Positions 52,128 to 62,581 of a stretch of 64,000 nt of DNA are shown piece after piece. Origin of the DNA: Nocardia sp. CC227C. Its GTDB lineage: Bacteria; Actinomycetota; Actinomycetes; Mycobacteriales; Mycobacteriaceae. Both the position numbers and the translations under genes were made by a program. The stretch is taken from assembly GCF_030767025.1 (NCBI RefSeq), contig NZ_JASITE010000001.1, positions 558,001 to 622,000 on the forward strand, read 5' to 3'. The first letter of the stretch is position 1. Each line of letters starts with the position of its first letter. Under the pieces are notes generated by a model. That model saw only the letters and a program-made list of their open reading frames with translations, had not been told where the DNA came from and ran no database searches.

Positions 52128-52179
52128 TGCCGAGTGTGGGACTCGAACCCACACGTCCTTTCGGACAACGGTTTTTGAG
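52128..52179 (-). repeat. right att site (3' half of the intact tRNA-Leu)
   Basis: This is identical to 31339-31390. The identity ends in the anticodon loop, as for many tyrosine integrases using tRNA 3' halves. Confidence 0.93.
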
Positions 52180-52211
52180 ACCGTCGCGTCTGCCAGTTCC
52201 GCCAACCCGGC
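52128..52211 (-). tRNA. tRNA-Leu(CAA)
   Basis: The 84-base gene folds with acceptor stem GCCGGGT/ACTCGGC, anticodon stem ACGGT/ACCGT with loop CTCAAAA (anticodon CAA, codon UUG), a long variable arm (TGTCCGAAAGGACG) as in Leu tRNAs, and T loop GGTTCGAGTCC. A CCA follows in the DNA (52125-52127). Its 3' half is the integration target. Confidence 0.95.
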
Positions 52212-52431
52212 GCACCGGGTGAAAACTATAGCGGGTGACCTGGCCGGAGACCTAACCACGCCGGGGAACGGCGGGTGACGTTGTGATACTGGTCGGTTTG
52301 CGCTGGGTAGATGGGTTGTGGGCGGAGGTGGGCGGTAGTCTTTGGGTTACTCGGATGCGTGCCGGTCGGCGAGGGTGGCGTCGGACGAGCAGCGTCGGTG
52401 GTTGGTTATCGGAAGCGACAGGGGTCTATCT

Positions 52432-53058
52432 ATGGGAACGACAGCAGGGGGCGCGGGCGCGAAGAAGGACTCCGCGCCGTCCGCCCCCAAGCGGGTGGTG
52501 GTCGCCGAGGACGAGGCCCTCATCCGGATGGATCTCGTCGAGATGCTCTCCGAGGAGGGCTATAACGTCGTCGGAGAGGCGGGTGACGGCCAGCAGGCGG
52601 TCGACCTGGCCGAGGAGCTGCGTCCCGATCTGGTGATCATGGACGTCAAGATGCCGCGGCGGGACGGGATCGACGCCGCCGCCGAGATCGCCTCGAAACG
52701 CGTTGCCCCCGTGGTGATTCTGACCGCGTTCAGCCAGCGTGACCTGGTGGAGCGGGCGCGGGACGCCGGTGCGATGGCGTACCTGGTCAAGCCGTTCACG
52801 AAATCGGATCTGGTGCCCGCCATCGAGCTGGCCGCCAGCCGCTTCCACGAGATCACGGCCCTCGAGGGGGAGGTCGCCAATCTCGCGGACCGGCTCGAGA
52901 CCCGCAAGCTGGTGGAGCGTGCCAAGGGTGTGCTCATGCAGACGCAGGGGCTATCGGAACCGCAGGCTTTCAAGTGGATACAGCGCACGGCCATGGACCG
53001 ACGCACCACCATGAAGGCGGTCGCCGAAGTGGTGCTGGATAATCTCGCACCTAAATAA
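52432..53058 (+). CDS. pdtaR: ANTAR-domain response regulator PdtaR
   Basis: The 208-residue protein has a receiver domain (VVVAEDEALIRMDLVEMLSE, phospho-acceptor Asp71 in VIMDVKMP, Lys120 in YLVKPFT) and a C-terminal ANTAR RNA-binding domain (RKLVERAKGVLMQTQGLSEP, then AFKWIQRTAMDRRTTMKAVA). ANTAR regulators stop premature transcription termination in target leaders. In M. tuberculosis PdtaR (Rv1626) works with the PdtaS kinase. I chose ATG 52432; longer frames upstream add non-conserved residues. The kinase gene is not in the window. Confidence 0.93.
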   Translation: MGTTAGGAGAKKDSAPSAPKRVVVAEDEALIRMDLVEMLSEEGYNVVGEAGDGQQAVDLAEELRPDLVIMDVKMPRRDGIDAAAEIASKRVAPVVILTAFSQRDLVERARDAGAMAYLVKPFTKSDLVPAIELAASRFHEITALEGEVANLADRLETRKLVERAKGVLMQTQGLSEPQAFKWIQRTAMDRRTTMKAVAEVVLDNLAPK

Positions 53059-53184
53059 TAGATAACCGCTATGTTGCCGGGGCGGGCCGTAGATCCTTAA
53101 CGCCCTGGCAACACGGGCGGGAAAATAGTTTGTCTCGATGTCACATGACTGATGCGAATGTGATGCGCAGCTAACGCGGCGGGG

Positions 53185-53250
53185 CTATGTTCTGACCGGG
53201 CCGACAGATGAGGCGGCCCCCTCGGCGAGCCGGGGGAGCACAGAACATAG
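53185..53250 (+). promoter_or_regulatory. structured leader abutting the livK ribosome site
   Basis: CTATGTTCTG (53185-53194) and CAGAACATAG (53241-53250) pair perfectly, enclosing a GC-rich 46-base segment with CCCCC/GGGGG pairing. The closing arm touches the AGAGGTG ribosome site of livK (53250-53256). It may be a regulatory leader or an RNA-stabilising 5' end. Confidence 0.5.
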
Positions 53251-53259
53251 AGGTGAATC

Positions 53260-54495
53260 GTGCTTGGTTCAATGACGCGCACGTCTTCCCTGCGGCGCGG
53301 TCGCATGGCACGCGTAGTGGTCATCGGGGCGGCAGCGGCGCTCGCGCTGGCGGGGTGCAGCAGCAAATCGACCGACAACGGCACAGACGGTGGGGGGCTC
53401 AGCATCGAGCCGCTGGTCCAGGTCGATCTGGACGGCAGCGAGGTCGCCGCCAGCGATTCCGGGGCCGCGGCAGATCCGGCCGGTGACGGCAATGCCAAGT
53501 GCGACCCGCAGTCCATCGCCATGGCGGGCCCGCTGACCGGACCGAACGCCAACCTCGGTCTGAATATCGTCCGCGGCGCCAAGCTGGCGATCGACGAGTT
53601 CAACAAGGCCAATCCCGACTGTCAGGTGACACTGAAGGAATTCGACACCGAGGGCAACCCGCAGAAGGCCACCCAGGTGATCCCGACGATCATCAACGAT
53701 CCGTCGATCGTCGGTCTGCTCGGCCCGACCTTCTCCGGCGAGACCAAGGCGACCGGTCAGGTGCTCAGCGACGCCGGGCTGCTGGCGCTCTCCCCGTCGG
53801 CCACCAATGTCGACCTCACCAAGAACGGCTGGAAGACCTTCTTCCGCGGCCTCGGCAATGACGGTATCCAGGGCCCGGCGGTCGCCAACTACCTGCTGCA
53901 GACCGGCAAGTACAACAAGATCTGCGTCGTCGCGGACAACACCGACTACGGTGTCGGCCTGGCCCGGACCCTGACCGAGACCCTGGGGTCGGTCGCCGAC
54001 CCGGGCTGCGCGGTCAATGTCAAGGAAGGCGACAAGGACTTCTCCGCCGCGGTGTCGAAGCTGTCGTCGGCCGCGCCGGACGCCATCTACTACGCGGGCT
54101 ACTACGCCGAGGCGGCCCCGCTGGTCCAGCAGCTGCGCTCGGGCGGTGTGACGGCCGAGTTCATCTCCGATGACGGCGCCAAGGATGTGGAGTTCGTGCG
54201 GCAGGCCGGTGACGCCTCCGAGGGCGCGCTCATCTCCTGCCCGTGCGGTCCCTCGCCGGAGGAGTTCACCCAGGCGTACAAGGACTTCAACGGCTACGAC
54301 CCGGGTACGTACTCCACCGAGGGCTACGACCTGACCACGATCATGCTGAAGGGCATCGTCGCCGGCAAGGTGTCGCGCGCCGACATGGTCGAGTACGTGC
54401 GCACCTACCAGGGACAGGGCCTGGCCCGCGAGTACAAGTGGGGCCCGACCGGTGAACTGGAGAAGGCGCTGATCTGGATGTACGAGGTCAAGTAG
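53260..54495 (+). CDS. livK: branched-chain amino-acid ABC transporter binding lipoprotein
   Basis: The 411-residue protein starts at GTG 53260 behind AGAGGTG; ATG 53272 is an alternative. A signal peptide (MARVVVIGAAAALALAGC) with lipobox LAGC gives a lipid-anchored protein. The type-1 binding-protein fold of Leu/Ile/Val receptors follows after a Asp/Ala-rich linker: IAMAGPLTGPNANLGLNIVR, VGLLGPTFSGETKATGQVLS, YNKICVVADNTDYGVGLART and IYYAGYYAEAAPLVQQLRSG. The permeases and ATPase follow, so this is the operon's receptor. Confidence 0.93.
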   Translation: MLGSMTRTSSLRRGRMARVVVIGAAAALALAGCSSKSTDNGTDGGGLSIEPLVQVDLDGSEVAASDSGAAADPAGDGNAKCDPQSIAMAGPLTGPNANLGLNIVRGAKLAIDEFNKANPDCQVTLKEFDTEGNPQKATQVIPTIINDPSIVGLLGPTFSGETKATGQVLSDAGLLALSPSATNVDLTKNGWKTFFRGLGNDGIQGPAVANYLLQTGKYNKICVVADNTDYGVGLARTLTETLGSVADPGCAVNVKEGDKDFSAAVSKLSSAAPDAIYYAGYYAEAAPLVQQLRSGGVTAEFISDDGAKDVEFVRQAGDASEGALISCPCGPSPEEFTQAYKDFNGYDPGTYSTEGYDLTTIMLKGIVAGKVSRADMVEYVRTYQGQGLAREYKWGPTGELEKALIWMYEVK

Positions 54496-54507
54496 CAGCA
54501 CCGATTC

Positions 54508-54567
54508 GAAACAGCGTGTGCCGGAATTCTGGGCCGGTTGTCGGGCCCGTCCGGCACACGCTGTTTC
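54508..54567 (+). terminator. 18-bp perfect hairpin between livK and livH
   Basis: GAAACAGCGTGTGCCGGA pairs perfectly with 54550-54567; the loop contains a smaller GGGCC/GGCCC stem. It lies 12 bases after the livK stop and 20 bases before livH. It probably partly stops transcription, giving more binding protein than membrane components. Confidence 0.85.
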
Positions 54568-54587
54568 CTCTACGGCGAAAGTAGCGA

Positions 54588-55700
54588 ATGTCTTCACCAG
54601 CTGTACTCGATGGCGGCGTAATCGGGCCCTCCATGGTTACGCAGGCCGCCGCCTCCGGGCCTGACGCTTACACCGCGTGGTCCGGTGTGACCCTGCTGGC
54701 GAACGGGTCCATCGATTTCAATGTCACCGGGGTGATCGACCAATTCTGGCGGCTCACCGTCGACGGTCTCACCTATGGTTCGATCTACGCTCTGGTCGCG
54801 GTGGGCTACACCCTCGTTTACGGTGTACTGCGCCTCATCAATTTCGCCCATTCGGAAGTATTCATGTTGGGCATGTTCGGTCAGCTGATCGGACTGATGC
54901 TGCTCGGTTTCGGGGCCAGCGGAAATGTCTACGCGCAGGGCACCGGATTGACGATCGTGTACCTCGGCACCGCCATGATCATCGGCATGCTGGTCTCCGG
55001 CGGCGCCGCGGTCGGATTGGAGCGAGTCGCCTACCGGCCCTTGCGCAAACGCGGCGCGAAACGGCTCATCTTCCTGATCACCGCGATCGGCATGTCGTTC
55101 GTCCTGCAGGAGTTCGTGCACTACGTGCTGCCGAAGATCTGGCCGGGTATGGGCGGCACCAATGCCCAGCAGCCGATCATGCTGGTGCAGCCGACGGAAC
55201 TGTTCACCATCTTCGACGCCGCCGTCACCAATACCGCGGTCGTCATCGTCGTGGCCGCGGTGCTGCTGGCCGTCGCCACCGAATTCTTCATCAACAGAAC
55301 CAAATTCGGCCGCGGCGTGCGCGCGGTCGCACAGGATCCCGATACCGCCACCCTGATGGGCGTCTCCCGCGAGCGGGTCATCATGCTGACCTTCTTCATC
55401 GGCGGCCTGCTCGCCGGCGCCGCGGCGCTGCTCTACACGCTGCGGGTGCCCAACGGCATCATCTATTCCGGCGGATTCATCCTGGGCATCAAGGCGTTCA
55501 GCGCCGCCGTGCTGGGCGGCATCGGCAACCTGCGGGGCGCGTTGCTGGGCGGACTGCTGCTCGGGCTGGCCGAGATGTACGGACAGATCCTGTTCGGCAC
55601 CGAATGGCGTGACGTGGTCGCCTTCGTGCTGCTGGTCGCCGTGCTGATGTTCCGGCCGACCGGCATTCTGGGTGAGAGTCTGGGGAGGGCCCGCGCATGA
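54588..55700 (+). CDS. livH: branched-chain amino-acid ABC permease LivH
   Basis: The 370-residue permease has seven to eight TM helices. Family landmarks are LTYGSIYALVAVGYTLVYGV, LINFAHSEVFMLGMFGQLIG, and the cytoplasmic GRGVRAVAQDPDTATLMGVS coupling loop, then ILGIKAFSAAVLGGIGNLRG. The first ~45 residues before VIDQFWRLTVDG are a non-conserved extension. It overlaps livM by ATGA. Confidence 0.94.
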   Translation: MSSPAVLDGGVIGPSMVTQAAASGPDAYTAWSGVTLLANGSIDFNVTGVIDQFWRLTVDGLTYGSIYALVAVGYTLVYGVLRLINFAHSEVFMLGMFGQLIGLMLLGFGASGNVYAQGTGLTIVYLGTAMIIGMLVSGGAAVGLERVAYRPLRKRGAKRLIFLITAIGMSFVLQEFVHYVLPKIWPGMGGTNAQQPIMLVQPTELFTIFDAAVTNTAVVIVVAAVLLAVATEFFINRTKFGRGVRAVAQDPDTATLMGVSRERVIMLTFFIGGLLAGAAALLYTLRVPNGIIYSGGFILGIKAFSAAVLGGIGNLRGALLGGLLLGLAEMYGQILFGTEWRDVVAFVLLVAVLMFRPTGILGESLGRARA

Positions 55701-56934
55701 GCGAACCGAAGAAGACCGGTCCGTCGCAGGACCCGGAGCGGACCATGCGGGGCGTCGGCGATGCGCTGCGCTCCTGGTGGAGCGGGCTGTCCCGGCCCGC
55801 GCAGTGGGCCGTCGGCGTACCGGCCATCGTGGTGCTGGCGCTGCTGCCGCTGTTCCCGCCGCCGCTGCTCGACACCCCGGGCACCAGTTTCGGCGGTGTG
55901 ATGGCGCAGTTCGCCATGACGGCGCTCATCGCCATCGGCCTCAATGTCGTTGTGGGACAGGCGGGTCTGCTCGATCTGGGCTATGTCGGCTTCTATGCCG
56001 TGGGCGCCTACTCGGTGGGTCTGCTCACCAGTCCGAACAGTCCGTGGAATCAGACCGACGGCGGCTTTCTCAATACCGAGTGGGCGTGGCTGGCCTGTGT
56101 GCCGGTCGCCATTCTGCTGACCGCCATCTCCGGTCTCATCCTGGGCACGCCGACACTGCGGGTGCGCGGTGACTACCTGGCCATCGTGACCCTCGGCTTC
56201 GGTGAGATCGTACGGCTGCTGGCCGACAACCTCGGCGATATCACCAATGGCAGCCTCGGGCTCTCCGGTATCGCCTACCCGCGGGTCGGCGAATCGGAGG
56301 ATCACCCCGGCGGCTACTTCTCCTCCGGCAATCTCGGCGATTCCGAGAGCGGAAATCTGTTGGACCGCGCCAACTCCGGCACCTGGTGGTTCTGGATCGG
56401 CATGGCGCTGGTGATCGTGGTGCTGGTGCTGGTGGGCAACCTCGAACGCAGCCGCGTCGGCCGGGCCTGGGTGGCCATCCGCGAGGACGAGGACGCCGCC
56501 GAGATCATGGGCGTGCCCGCCTTCAAGTTCAAGCTGTGGGCCTTCACCATCGGCGCGGCCATCGGCGGCCTGTCGGGCGCGCTGTACGCGGGCCAGGTGC
56601 AGTACATCAACCCGGGCGTGTTCAACATCATCAACTCCATGCTGTTCCTGTGCGCCGTGGTGATCGGCGGTCAGGGCAACAAGCTCGGGGTGATCGTCGG
56701 CGCGTTCCTGGTGGTGTACCTGCCGAACCGGTTCATGTCGGTGGAGGTGGGCGACCAGTCGCTGGGTGACTACAAGTATCTGTTCTTCGGTCTCGCGTTG
56801 GTGGTGGTGATGATCTTCAGGCCGCAGGGTCTGTTCCCGGTCCGGCAGCGGCTGCTCGCCTACGGGCGGCAGGTGTACCGGGCAGTGCACAAGCCGGCGG
56901 CCACGGCGGCTCCGGCGACGACGGGAGCACGGCG

Positions 56935-56938
<4 letters not shown>
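55697..56938 (+). CDS. livM: branched-chain amino-acid ABC permease LivM
   Basis: The 413-residue permease begins with about 30 cytoplasmic residues. LivM landmarks are IAIGLNVVVGQAGLLDLGYV, RGDYLAIVTLGFGEIVRLLA, the coupling loop GRAWVAIREDEDAAEIMGVP, and GGQGNKLGVIVGAFLVVYLP. It overlaps both neighbours (ATGA at 55697 and 56935), so livH-livM-livGF are translationally coupled. Confidence 0.94.
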
Positions 56939-58764
<1,826 letters not shown>

Positions 58765-58777
58765 ACCCGGAATCCGA

Positions 58778-58813
58778 GATCGGGCCGGTCATCCACGGAT
58801 GACCGGCCCGATC
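58778..58813. terminator. 17-bp perfect hairpin between liv operon and tRNA-Trp
   Basis: GATCGGGCCGGTCATCC and its exact complement are separated by two bases (AC). It serves the liv operon and, on the other strand, tRNA-Trp. Confidence 0.85.
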
Positions 58814-58819
58814 TGCTTG

Positions 58820-58892
<73 letters not shown>

Positions 58893-59004
58893 TCGTTGCT
58901 CGAACACGGTACCAAGCCGCCGCCCCGGGGCGAAATCGGATTTCGTCGGTGCTGTTCGCGCCCGGTGCGTCCGGCTGTCGGTGGACGTCCCTAGACTCTG
59001 GGGC

Positions 59005-61746
59005 GTGACTCCTGCCTCTATCGATCAGCGTCCGAGTGCTGTGTCCACCGCTACCCCCGATGTGGGGGAGCGGCCCACGTTGTTGCTGCTCGATGGGCAT
59101 TCACTGGCTTATCGGGCGTTCTACGCGCTGCCGGCGGAGAACTTCAAGACACAGAGCGGGCAGACCACGAACGCGGTGTACGGGTTCACGGCGATGCTGA
59201 TCAATCTGCTGCGGGACGAGAAGCCGACGCATGTGGCGGCGGCGTTCGACGTGAACCGGAAGACGTTCCGGACCGAGGCGTATCCGGAGTACAAGGCGAA
59301 CCGGATCACCACGCCGGACGAGTTCCGCGGGCAGGTGGAGATCACCCAGGAGGTGCTGGGGGCGCTCGGGATTCCCACCATGGCGATGGAGGGGTACGAG
59401 GCGGACGACATCATCGCCACCCTCACCACGCAGGCGGTGCCGCAGGGATACCGGGTGCTGATCGTGTCCGGCGACCGGGATTCGCTGCAACTGGTCAACG
59501 ACGATGTCACCGTGCTCTACCCGAAGAAGGGCGTCAGCGAGCTGACCCGGTTCACCCCGGCGGCGGTGGCGGAGAAGTACGGGCTCACCCCGGCCCAGTA
59601 CCCCGACTTCGCGGCGCTGCGCGGCGACCCGAGCGACAACCTGCCCGGCATCCCGGGCGTCGGTGAGAAGACCGCCGCCAAATGGGTGCGCGAATACGGC
59701 GACCTGGCGGCGCTGGTGGACAAGGTGGACACCGTCAAGGGCAAGGTGGGAGACGCGCTGCGCGCCAACCTCTCCAGCGTGGTGCTGAACCGGCAGCTCA
59801 CCGAGATGGTGCGCGATGTGCCGGTGCCCTACACCCCGGACCAGCTGGCCATGCAGCCGTGGGATCGGGAGAAGATCCACGCCCTGTTCGACGACCTGGA
59901 GTTCCGCGTCCTGCGCGACCGCCTGTTCGACACCCTGGCCCCGGTCGAGCCGGAAGCCGAGTCGGGATTCGAGATCAGCGGCGGCACCCTGGCTCCGGGC
60001 TCGGTCGCCGACTGGCTGGCCGAACACGCCGAAGCCGGTCGGCGCCACGGTGTTTCGGTGGTCGGCATCGGCAGTCCGGTCGACGGCGACGCCAAGGCCA
60101 TCGCCATCGCGGCCGCCGACGGCGAGGGCGGCTACCTGGACGTCCACGCCCTGACCCCGGAGGACGAAGCCGCCCTGGGCGCCTGGCTGGCCGATCCGGA
60201 CACCCCGAAGGCCCTGCACGAGGCCAAGTCCGCCATGCACGCGCTGCGTGCCCGCGGCTGGAACCTCGGCGGCCTCACCAGCGATACCGCCCTGGCCGCC
60301 TATCTGGTGCGGCCGGGCCAGCGCACCTTCACCCTCGACGATCTGTCGCTGCGCTACCTCAAGCGCGAACTGCGGGTCGAGGATGCGGGCGCGGCCCAGC
60401 TGTCCCTGCTCGACGACGAGGACCAGGTCGACGAGGAAATCGCCAAAGCCGAGATCCTGCGCGCCCAAGCGGTCTCCGACCTCGCCGCCGCCTTCGACGA
60501 GGAGCTCGAGCGCATCGAGTCCACCGCCCTGCTGCGCGATATGGAACTGCCGCTGCTGGCCGTGCTCGCCGATCTCGAACAGGCCGGAATCGCCGTCGAC
60601 GCCGATCAGCTCGAGCAGTTGCAGCGCGAATTCGCCGACCGGGTCGCCGAGGCCGCGAACAATGCCTACGAGGTGATCGGCGAGCAGATCAACCTCGGCT
60701 CGCCCAAACAGTTGCAGGTGGTGCTGTTCGACAAGCTCGACATGCCCAAGACCAAGCGCACCAAGACCGGCTACACCACCGACGCCGACGCGCTCGAGGG
60801 TCTCTACGAGAAGACCCAGCACCCGTTCCTGCAGCATCTGCTCGAGCACCGCGACGCCACCCGGCTCAAGGTGACCGTGGACGGCCTGCTCAAATCCGTC
60901 GCCGACGACGGGCGCATCCACACCACCTTCAACCAGACCATCGCCGCCACCGGACGGCTGTCGTCCACCGAGCCGAATCTGCAGAACATCCCGATCCGCA
61001 CCGACACCGGCCGCCGCATCCGCGACACCTTCGTGGTCGGCCCCGGCTACGACTCGCTCATGACCGCCGACTACAGCCAGATCGAAATGCGGATCATGGC
61101 GCACCTGTCCAAGGACGAGGGCCTGATCGAGGCGTTCAACTCCGGTGAGGACCTGCACACCTTCGTGGCGTCCAAGGCATTCGACATCCCGCTGTCGGAG
61201 GTGCATCCGGAAATGCGCCGCCGCATCAAGGCCATGTCCTACGGCCTGGCCTACGGGCTGTCCGCCTACGGCCTGTCCCAGCAGTTGAAGATCAGCGCCG
61301 AGGAGGCCAAGGCGCAGATGGAGGTGTACTTCAACCGCTTCGGCGCCATTCGCGACTATCTGCGCGACGCCGTCGAGCAGGCGCGCAAGGTGGGCTACAC
61401 CGAAACCCTGTTCGGCCGCCGCCGCTACCTGCCGGACCTGGACTCCAGCAACCGCCAGCGCCGCGAGGCCGCCGAACGCATGGCGCTCAACGCGCCCATC
61501 CAGGGCACGGCCGCCGACATCATCAAGGTCGCCATGATCGACACCCAGCGGGCCATCCGGGCGGCGGGCCTGAAGTCGCGGATGCTCTTGCAGATCCACG
61601 ACGAACTCGTCTTCGAAGTGGCGTCGGGGGAGCGTGAGGCGCTGGAATCCCTTGCCCGCGAACATATGTCGAAGGCTATCGAGCTCTCGGTGCCGCTCGA
61701 GGTGTCGGTGGGCGTCGGCCGCAGCTGGGACGCCGCGGCGCACTGA
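59005..61746 (+). CDS. polA: DNA polymerase I
   Basis: PolA (913 residues) does gap filling and Okazaki-fragment maturation. The N-terminal 5' nuclease spans about 15-310 (LLLLDGHSLAYRAFYALPAE, EGYEADDIIATL, GDPSDNLPGIPGVGEKTAAK). The middle 3'-5' exonuclease-like domain lacks clear Asp/Glu motifs, as in mycobacteria. The polymerase shows motif A DYSQIEMRIMAHL, motif B RRRIKAMSYGLAYGLSAYGL and motif C QIHDELVFEVA. I chose GTG 59005; TAGACT lies eight bases upstream, so translation is probably leaderless. A terminator-like hairpin follows the stop. Confidence 0.96.
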   Translation: MTPASIDQRPSAVSTATPDVGERPTLLLLDGHSLAYRAFYALPAENFKTQSGQTTNAVYGFTAMLINLLRDEKPTHVAAAFDVNRKTFRTEAYPEYKANRITTPDEFRGQVEITQEVLGALGIPTMAMEGYEADDIIATLTTQAVPQGYRVLIVSGDRDSLQLVNDDVTVLYPKKGVSELTRFTPAAVAEKYGLTPAQYPDFAALRGDPSDNLPGIPGVGEKTAAKWVREYGDLAALVDKVDTVKGKVGDALRANLSSVVLNRQLTEMVRDVPVPYTPDQLAMQPWDREKIHALFDDLEFRVLRDRLFDTLAPVEPEAESGFEISGGTLAPGSVADWLAEHAEAGRRHGVSVVGIGSPVDGDAKAIAIAAADGEGGYLDVHALTPEDEAALGAWLADPDTPKALHEAKSAMHALRARGWNLGGLTSDTALAAYLVRPGQRTFTLDDLSLRYLKRELRVEDAGAAQLSLLDDEDQVDEEIAKAEILRAQAVSDLAAAFDEELERIESTALLRDMELPLLAVLADLEQAGIAVDADQLEQLQREFADRVAEAANNAYEVIGEQINLGSPKQLQVVLFDKLDMPKTKRTKTGYTTDADALEGLYEKTQHPFLQHLLEHRDATRLKVTVDGLLKSVADDGRIHTTFNQTIAATGRLSSTEPNLQNIPIRTDTGRRIRDTFVVGPGYDSLMTADYSQIEMRIMAHLSKDEGLIEAFNSGEDLHTFVASKAFDIPLSEVHPEMRRRIKAMSYGLAYGLSAYGLSQQLKISAEEAKAQMEVYFNRFGAIRDYLRDAVEQARKVGYTETLFGRRRYLPDLDSSNRQRREAAERMALNAPIQGTAADIIKVAMIDTQRAIRAAGLKSRMLLQIHDELVFEVASGEREALESLAREHMSKAIELSVPLEVSVGVGRSWDAAAH

Positions 61747-61757
61747 CCGGTGCGCGA

Positions 61758-61792
61758 CCATCGCCCGTGGGCACGGTGCTCGTGGGCGATGG
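61758..61792 (+). terminator. hairpin after polA
   Basis: CCATCGCCC and GGGCGATGG pair around a 17-base loop, 11 bases after the stop. Confidence 0.6.
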
Positions 61793-61854
61793 CCGCGCGT
61801 GATCGGCGGAGTGCGCACTCGCCCGGCCGCACGCCGGGCGGCGGTGGCCGGTGA

Positions 61855-62196
61855 TCAGTGGTGTGGCGGCAGCGTGTTCGGCGCGATTGTCGCGCACGCC
61901 AGCGCGGTGGTGCGGCATCTCTCGGCGCAGCCCCGCTCACCGCGCAGTTCGCACTGCTCGGCCAGTTCGGCGCAGGCGTCGGCGGTCAGCTCGCACATCC
62001 AGTCCGCCCAGGGGGATTCGCTGTCCAGCAGATCGGCGGCGAGTCCGCTGAGTTCGGACACGTCGGTCAGCATGGCGATATACCGCCGGTCCGGATGCGC
62101 CGCACCGAGATCCGATGCGGCCCGGATGCGGCGTCGGCAGCTGTGGTGGCAGTCGCGCAGCCGGTCGATGGTGCTCTGGATCTTCGGATCGGTCAT
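61855..62196 (-). CDS. Cys-rich four-helix-bundle (copper-binding-like) protein
   Basis: The 113-residue protein is helical with regularly spaced cysteines: DCHHSCRRRI near the N-terminus, then WMCELTADACAELAEQCELR and RGCAERCRTTALACATIA. This pattern resembles small four-helix-bundle copper-storage/DUF326 proteins, where Cys face the bundle core. I chose ATG 62196 (MTDPKIQSTIDRLRD). It has no signal peptide, so it would be cytoplasmic. It has fewer Cys than classic Csp proteins, so copper storage is only a possibility. Confidence 0.65.
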   Translation of the reverse strand: MTDPKIQSTIDRLRDCHHSCRRRIRAASDLGAAHPDRRYIAMLTDVSELSGLAADLLDSESPWADWMCELTADACAELAEQCELRGERGCAERCRTTALACATIAPNTLPPHH

Positions 62197-62317
62197 CGCA
62201 ACCTTCCAGAGAGTTCGCTGCTGGTTTGCCCATTGTCGGGGAGTGGCTCTCCGGCATCCCGAAGCCATGCCGGTCCGAGCGTGTCGAAAGTTACTCGTGG
62301 GTCGGCGCGGAATATGG

Positions 62318-62346
62318 TTGCTATCCCCGAGATGTCCCCTTAAGCT
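62318..62346 (+). promoter_or_regulatory. promoter for the leader peptide
   Basis: TTGCTA (62318-62323) and TAAGCT (62341-62346) are separated by exactly 17 bp. The GTG at 62354 lies eight bases past the -10, the spacing of a leaderless transcript. Confidence 0.6.
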
Positions 62347-62353
62347 CGACGCC

Positions 62354-62485
62354 GTGCCGAATCCCGCCTACAGCCGCAGCGCCGCGCTCGATGTCGCCGA
62401 CCGCGACCGCGCCGCGCTTCTTCCGCTCACCGCGATGGTGGCTGTGGCGCGAATTCTCGTAGTAGCCCGCCGTAGCGGGGTCTGA
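62354..62485 (+). CDS. probable leaderless branched-chain amino-acid leader peptide
   Basis: A 43-residue frame starts at GTG 62354, right after a good promoter. It has ALLPLTAMVAVA then the regulatory-type cluster ARILVVARRSGV: Ile-Leu-Val-Val encoded ATT-CTC-GTA-GTA. The CTT-CTT and GTA-GTA codons are unusual for this GC-rich genome. The Arg-Arg-Ser-Gly codons and the sequence after the stop form a hairpin (62470-62509). These are the marks of a transcription-attenuation leader sensing Ile/Leu/Val charging. The gene downstream is a LeuA-type regulatory domain. I know no exact match, so this is an inference. Confidence 0.6.
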   Translation: MPNPAYSRSAALDVADRDRAALLPLTAMVAVARILVVARRSGV

Positions 62486-62509
62486 TTCGGACCGGCCCCC
62501 TCGCTGCGG
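62470..62509 (+). terminator. candidate attenuator hairpin overlapping the leader peptide end
   Basis: CCGTAGCG (62470-62477) pairs with CGCTGCGG (62502-62509), and GGG (62478-62480) with CCC across a one-base bulge. A T/C-rich stretch follows (CTCTGCTCTTGATTTCTC). Confidence 0.5.
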
Positions 62510-62581
62510 CCACTCTGCTCTTGATTTCTCGCTGGTCCCCTCTGCCATTCCTCGGAAGATTCGGGAAGACCAAACCTCACC

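Larger units (their letters stand above)
31339..52179. mobile_element. integrative and conjugative element (AICE-like) in tRNA-Leu(CAA)
   Basis: The boundaries are the 52-bp repeat of the tRNA-Leu 3' half at 31339-31390 and 52128-52179; the spacing between equivalent positions is 20,789 bp. Inside are a tyrosine integrase and excisionase next to the intact tRNA, an FtsK/VirD4-like DNA-translocation ATPase, a replication-relaxation protein, a TOPRIM primase-like protein and a four-TM Spd-like protein, all in one plus-strand operon. That set is typical of actinomycete integrative and conjugative elements, which transfer double-stranded DNA with an FtsK-like pump. The left 8 kb is cargo with visibly lower GC and more A/T at third codon positions. 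I found no RepSA or Prim-Pol type initiator. Confidence 0.9.

Noticed and set aside
31339-52179. prophage
   Set aside because: There are no capsid, terminase, portal or tail genes; the set is DNA pump, primase-like, Spd-like and xis-int.
59101-61818. 905-codon open frame antisense to polA
   Set aside because: It mirrors the codons of an unmistakable DNA polymerase I; long antisense frames are expected at this GC content, and the product has no domain.
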